Shown: positions 4,654-7,863 of the stretch, one piece after another
How the letters are laid out: each line of letters begins with the position of its first letter
Position numbering within the stretch: position 1 is the stretch's first letter
Source: Marinosulfonomonas sp.
GTDB lineage: Bacteria; Pseudomonadota; Alphaproteobacteria; Rhodobacterales; Rhodobacteraceae
DNA: 7,863 nucleotides
Reading direction: 5' to 3'
NCBI GenBank assembly: GCA_026989405.1
Contig: JALSJL010000485.1
Location: 1-7,863, forward strand
The notes under the pieces: generated by a model
The model's database searches: none
Seen by the model: only the letters and a program-made list of their open reading frames with translations
What the model was told of the DNA's origin: nothing
Program-made: the position numbers and the translations under genes

Positions 4654-6704
4654 CATTGCCACAGCCCGACCCGCCCCGGGAAATCGAAATCCGGGCCATT
4701 TTTGCCGTCTTGCGCCGGCAAATCCGCGTCATAGCCATGACGACCGGCGTCATATTTGCTGCGGCGGGCCTGTTCTTGCTGGTGGCGACCGAAACCTTCA
4801 CCGCCTCGGCGCTGGTTCTGGTGGACCCGGATCAAAAGGGGATACTGGACGACAGCCGCAACTTTCCCAGTTCATCCGGCCGCGAGAATGCCAAGGTCGA
4901 CAGCGAGGTGGAAATCTTGCGTTCGGATGCTCTGGCCCTGTCCGTCATCCGGGAAAAGGGCCTGATGGCCGACCCTGAATTCGGATTGCAGACAAGTCTT
5001 GCTGACAAACTCGCCCGCGCGGTCGGGGTCGCAATAGCCGCCCCGGACGAACCGGACCGGGCAATCTCGCGCACCCTGAACAGCTTCAAACAGGCCAGAA
5101 CCGTCCGCCGGAAAGGGCTGACCTATCTGATTTCGGTATCTGCCAGCTCAAACTCGCCCCAAAAGGCCGCCGATCTCGCCAATGCGCTGGCCCAGACCTA
5201 TATCGACCGGCAGGTGTCGACCAAGGTGAGTGCCCTGCTCAAGGCCCGGAATGTGCTGCGCGACCAGATGGAGGCCGCGCGCAAGGCCATTGCCGACCAT
5301 GAACTTGGGTTCGACAGGTTCATTGCAAACAACCTGGCGCTGATGGATGCCGACGCAAGCAGCGCCGACATCTCGCGCCTCAGCACCCGGCTTCAGCTAC
5401 TGGAAGCCGAAAGGTCGGCCCTGCTTGAGAGCGCCCCGGATCAGCCAGCCCCGGGCGAGGCCGGGCTCCTGACGGCCGGCGCGCGCCAGGACGGCGCGCC
5501 GGCGGCCGAAAACGCCGACGAGACGCAGCAAAGGTTGCGCCAGATCGACACCGATATATCGGGCCTGCGCCAGACCCTGCGCCGCTCGGTTCTGAGCGCC
5601 GACCTGTCGCCGGACATGCTGACCGGGTTATACACATTTCAGCAAAACGCGAACATCGCGCGCGAGCAATATCAGGGCCTGCTGTCCAAAATGAGCGATC
5701 TTGAAACTCGCGCCAAGATCCAGATTGCTGACAGCCGCATCGTCTCGCCCGCAATTGCCCCGGTGCAGCCGACCTTTCCAAACCGGAACCTGGTCTTGCT
5801 GCTGGCGCTCGCATCATCGCTGGGCGTTGGCATAAGTCTTGCTTTGCTGAAAGAATTCTATATCGGCGGCATCACGTCTCCGACTCAACTGGCCGAACTG
5901 GTTCAGCAAGACAGCGCAGCACCCGTTCCGGCCAGCTACGAAACCAATGCAAACAGGATGAGCATTGCCGACGGGATCGTGGATGCGCCCTTGTCGTCAT
6001 ACTCCGAGAGCATTCGCAAGTTGCGCGCCACAATCGACCAGAAGCTGCGAGCAACGGGCCCGGCCGGCCCCACTGCGGCAAATCCGCAGGCAGGCGCGCC
6101 GGCCAACGGTCGGGTCATTCTGGTCACCTCGTCGCTGCCCGACGAAGGCAAGACGACGGCCTCCCTCGCGCTGGCCAGAACCTATGCCCTTTCCGGGCGC
6201 AAGACGCTCTTGATTGACGCCGACATGCGCAAACCGTCGGTTCACCGCCACCTTGGCCACGACCCGCAAACCGGGTTTGTCGATTTCCTGATGGACAGGG
6301 CCGATGCCGACATGGCCGGCTCATTCTACGCCCGTGACCCGGCAAGCCCGCTGGCGGTCATCATGGGGGCAGCACGCAGCACATTTCCGACGGACCAGCT
6401 TCTGGCGTCGGCGCGGTTCCAGCACCTGCTGGAACAGGCGCGAGAGGTTTACGATGTCATCATCATCGATTCACCGCCGCTCTTGCCGGTTGTTGATGCG
6501 CGCTATCTCGCACCACATGCCGATGCCGTGGTCTTTCTGGTGAAATGGGCCTCGACAAACCAGGGCGATATTCGGTCGGCGGTTGAACCGCTCACCGAGG
6601 CGATGGCTCCGGGAACGGCGCTGGTGCCGGTTCTCAACCATGTTCCCGAGGCACTGGGAAAGTCGCGTTACAACGGCTATTCCGGTTATTCGGCAGCGAC
6701 CTGA
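4650..6704 (+). CDS. Fused Wzz-type polysaccharide co-polymerase and tyrosine autokinase (Wzc/ExoP-like)
   Basis: This is a 684-residue protein. It has a Wzz domain with a first membrane helix (about 27-46), a long periplasmic coiled-coil part (about 160-360), and the proline motif QPTFPNRN (373-380) leading into a second helix (about 381-400). The cytoplasmic half carries EX2RX2R (Glu453, Arg456, Arg459; ESIRKLR), a motif for kinase oligomerisation. It also has Walker A SSLPDEGKTT (494-503, Lys501), Walker A' LLIDADMRKP (520-529), and Walker B VIIIDSPP (603-610, Asp607). The C-terminus has a short tyrosine cluster, YNGYSGY (Tyr674, 677, 680), the likely autophosphorylation sites. In this family, cycling of that phosphorylation controls assembly and chain length. 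AAGGAAA lies about six bases before the ATG, which overlaps the polymerase stop by four bases. An Ala/Gly/Pro-rich insert (about 266-290) interrupts the coiled coil. Confidence 0.95.
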   Translation: MTLPQPDPPREIEIRAIFAVLRRQIRVIAMTTGVIFAAAGLFLLVATETFTASALVLVDPDQKGILDDSRNFPSSSGRENAKVDSEVEILRSDALALSVIREKGLMADPEFGLQTSLADKLARAVGVAIAAPDEPDRAISRTLNSFKQARTVRRKGLTYLISVSASSNSPQKAADLANALAQTYIDRQVSTKVSALLKARNVLRDQMEAARKAIADHELGFDRFIANNLALMDADASSADISRLSTRLQLLEAERSALLESAPDQPAPGEAGLLTAGARQDGAPAAENADETQQRLRQIDTDISGLRQTLRRSVLSADLSPDMLTGLYTFQQNANIAREQYQGLLSKMSDLETRAKIQIADSRIVSPAIAPVQPTFPNRNLVLLLALASSLGVGISLALLKEFYIGGITSPTQLAELVQQDSAAPVPASYETNANRMSIADGIVDAPLSSYSESIRKLRATIDQKLRATGPAGPTAANPQAGAPANGRVILVTSSLPDEGKTTASLALARTYALSGRKTLLIDADMRKPSVHRHLGHDPQTGFVDFLMDRADADMAGSFYARDPASPLAVIMGAARSTFPTDQLLASARFQHLLEQAREVYDVIIIDSPPLLPVVDARYLAPHADAVVFLVKWASTNQGDIRSAVEPLTEAMAPGTALVPVLNHVPEALGKSRYNGYSGYSAAT
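5475..5503. repeat. Perfect 10-base-pair GC-only inverted repeat inside the co-polymerase gene
   Basis: GCCGGCGCGC (5475-5484) and its reverse complement GCGCGCCGGC (5494-5503) flank a nine-base loop. It encodes the Ala/Gly/Pro-rich insert in the periplasmic domain (residues 276-285). No T-tract follows, so it is not a standard terminator. It could form a strong mRNA hairpin, or simply reflect GC-rich codons for alanine, glycine and proline. Confidence 0.6.
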
Positions 6705-7825
6705 GCTGACGCCGGCGCTTGCTGGGCGGCGCCCAGCAGCAGATCCTGGTAGCGGGCCAGAACGTCATCCCAGCGAAATTTCATGGCATGCTGCGCGCGG
6801 GCGGCGAGGCGTGCGCGCTCAACCGCCGCATCATCGCGTGCCAGCACACTCAACATGTCGCAGCAGTCCTTCCCCGTCCGGAAAAAACGCTGCCCGACGC
6901 CGGCTGTCCACCGGTTGAATACATTGTCATGGGCAAGGACCGCATTGCCAGCGCCCAGAGCCTCGACCAGCGACGGATTGGTGCCGCCAACCTGATGGCC
7001 ATGCAGATACGCGCGTGCATGAAAGCGCAGGGCCTTGACCTGAGCATCGTCATATATTGCACCCGGGAACATCACCCGGTGCCGACCGATCTCGCGCACC
7101 TTGCGGTGATAGGCATTGTCAGGGTCAAACCGCCCGAGCATGACCAGATCCATATTTGTCTCGGACTGAAGGAAACCCTCGACGATCTCGAGTATCGAGT
7201 TTTCCGGCTCGATCCGGGCAATTGATATGAAGTATTTTCCAGGGTCCACCCCAAGCGCCCGCACCGGGGCTTCGCTGGCAGAACGAACACGGTCGCTGCC
7301 ATAGGGAATGACGACCGGCCTGCGCAGGGATCTGCGGGCAACGTGGCGGCCAATTTCGGGGTGGTCGGCGATCGGGATTGCCAGGTTCGCACCGATGATC
7401 TCATTGAGCAGCAACCACAGTTTTGCGGGCGTCGACCACTTTTTGCGCTTCCATTCGATGCCGTCCATGTTCATGAACACGCGCCGGCCGCGGAGCTTTT
7501 GCAACAGGTTGAAAACGGCGGTGTTGTAACCCAGGACCAGATCGACCCCGGGCCTGCGCACAACGTCCCGCGCGCATTTCAGGTCGAATTCCATGGTTCC
7601 GGCAGCCCCCGTGCGCCGGGTTCCGAAGTGCACGCGGTGAATACCGTTCCAATGATCTTCACGACCGTCAAGGTCGACCGGGCCATCGGACTGGCAGTAG
7701 ACCGTCACGCTGATCCCCTGACCAACAAGCCAAAGCGCCAACCGTTCCGCGAATGTTTCAAAGCCGCCATGCGACGCCGGCACTCCTCTGGTGCCCATGA
7801 TATTCAGGTGTGTCATGTTGCTCAC
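6686..7825 (-). CDS. GT-B glycosyltransferase with DUF1972-type N-terminus
   Basis: From GTG 7825 this is a 379-residue protein. The N-terminus IMGTRGVPASHGGFETFAER (9-28) is the hallmark of the DUF1972-type domain (PF09314) found in GT4-like glycosyltransferases, including putative rhamnosyltransferases. The C-terminal half shows a Rossmann-type start (KYFISIARIEPEN) and the donor-site segment GGTNPSLVEALGAGNAVLA (280-298, Glu288). It would act at the cytoplasmic membrane face, adding a sugar to the lipid-linked intermediate begun by the ExoY-like enzyme; donor and acceptor cannot be read. GTG 7825 is preferred because GGAGG ends five bases before it; ATG 7816 (376 residues) is the alternative. 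The frame is open further up to a TTG at 7861. Its TAA (6688-6686) lies inside the converging kinase gene, overlapping it by 19 bases. It is probably the last gene of a minus-strand operon extending past the right edge. Confidence 0.92.
   Translation of the reverse strand: MSNMTHLNIMGTRGVPASHGGFETFAERLALWLVGQGISVTVYCQSDGPVDLDGREDHWNGIHRVHFGTRRTGAAGTMEFDLKCARDVVRRPGVDLVLGYNTAVFNLLQKLRGRRVFMNMDGIEWKRKKWSTPAKLWLLLNEIIGANLAIPIADHPEIGRHVARRSLRRPVVIPYGSDRVRSASEAPVRALGVDPGKYFISIARIEPENSILEIVEGFLQSETNMDLVMLGRFDPDNAYHRKVREIGRHRVMFPGAIYDDAQVKALRFHARAYLHGHQVGGTNPSLVEALGAGNAVLAHDNVFNRWTAGVGQRFFRTGKDCCDMLSVLARDDAAVERARLAARAQHAMKFRWDDVLARYQDLLLGAAQQAPASAQVAAE
6720..6738. repeat. 8-base-pair hairpin at the convergent gene ends
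   Basis: TGCTGGGC, loop GGC, GCCCAGCA forms a perfect stem 15 bases after the kinase stop at 6704. It lies inside the last codons of the converging glycosyltransferase gene. No T-tract follows on the plus strand, so it is only a weak candidate for the 3' end of the operon transcript. Confidence 0.45.
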
Positions 7826-7830
7826 GCCTG

Positions 7831-7835
7831 CCTCC
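7831..7835 (-). promoter_or_regulatory. Shine-Dalgarno site deciding the glycosyltransferase start
   Basis: The minus strand reads GGAGG here, five bases before GTG 7825 and 14 bases before ATG 7816, so the spacing favours GTG. A TGA at 7860-7858 on the minus strand, in frame with nothing visible, could be the stop of an upstream gene, which would fit an operon. Confidence 0.5.
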
Positions 7836-7863
7836 ACATTGGGCCAGACCCTGCCGCTCAACC

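Overview
The window looks like an alphaproteobacterial chromosome segment, most likely from the Rhodobacterales/roseobacter group. The basis is high GC, short ATGA-coupled genes, a succinoglycan-type (ExoY/ExoQ/ExoP-like) polysaccharide gene set, and intergenic motifs matching CtrA, a master regulator found in alphaproteobacteria. The taxonomy is inference from composition and gene style.

Layout. Positions 1-291 (minus strand) hold the N-terminal 97 codons of a DsrE/DsrF/DrsH-like sulfur-relay protein, with a ribosome site and a TTGACA promoter in the 322-base spacer to its right (292-613). From 614 rightwards the window is an exopolysaccharide locus. It begins with an ExoY-like phosphoglycosyl transferase (614-1300, minus). 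Divergent from it is an exported ClpP-fold-like protein (1551-2066, plus), which ends tail to tail with a small exported protein of unknown function (2063-2470, minus). A second divergent spacer follows, then a tight three-gene plus-strand operon (2627-6704): a membrane-anchored unknown protein, a Wzy/O-antigen-ligase-type membrane polymerase, and a fused Wzz-type co-polymerase/tyrosine autokinase. All three are joined by 4-base ATGA overlaps. A glycosyltransferase with a DUF1972-type N-terminus (6686-7825, minus) converges on the operon and overlaps its last 19 bases.

How they work together (family knowledge plus inference). The ExoY-like enzyme starts the lipid-linked repeat unit and the glycosyltransferase extends it. 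The polymerase joins units in the periplasm, and the co-polymerase/kinase controls chain length and export through phosphorylation of its short C-terminal tyrosine cluster. No Wzx flippase or outer-membrane export protein is present, so the locus probably continues beyond the right edge.

The most interesting regulatory signal is that both divergent spacers inside the locus carry a CtrA-type box: TTAA-N7-TTAAC at 1374-1389 and TTAA-N7-TTAA at 2527-2541. Each lies 12-13 bases before a plausible -10 element, and together they are placed to control most of the locus. No CRISPR array, insertion sequence, tRNA or rRNA was seen. I did not find a clear case for an entirely new system. The least explained parts are the three exported or anchored accessory proteins and their apparent CtrA control.
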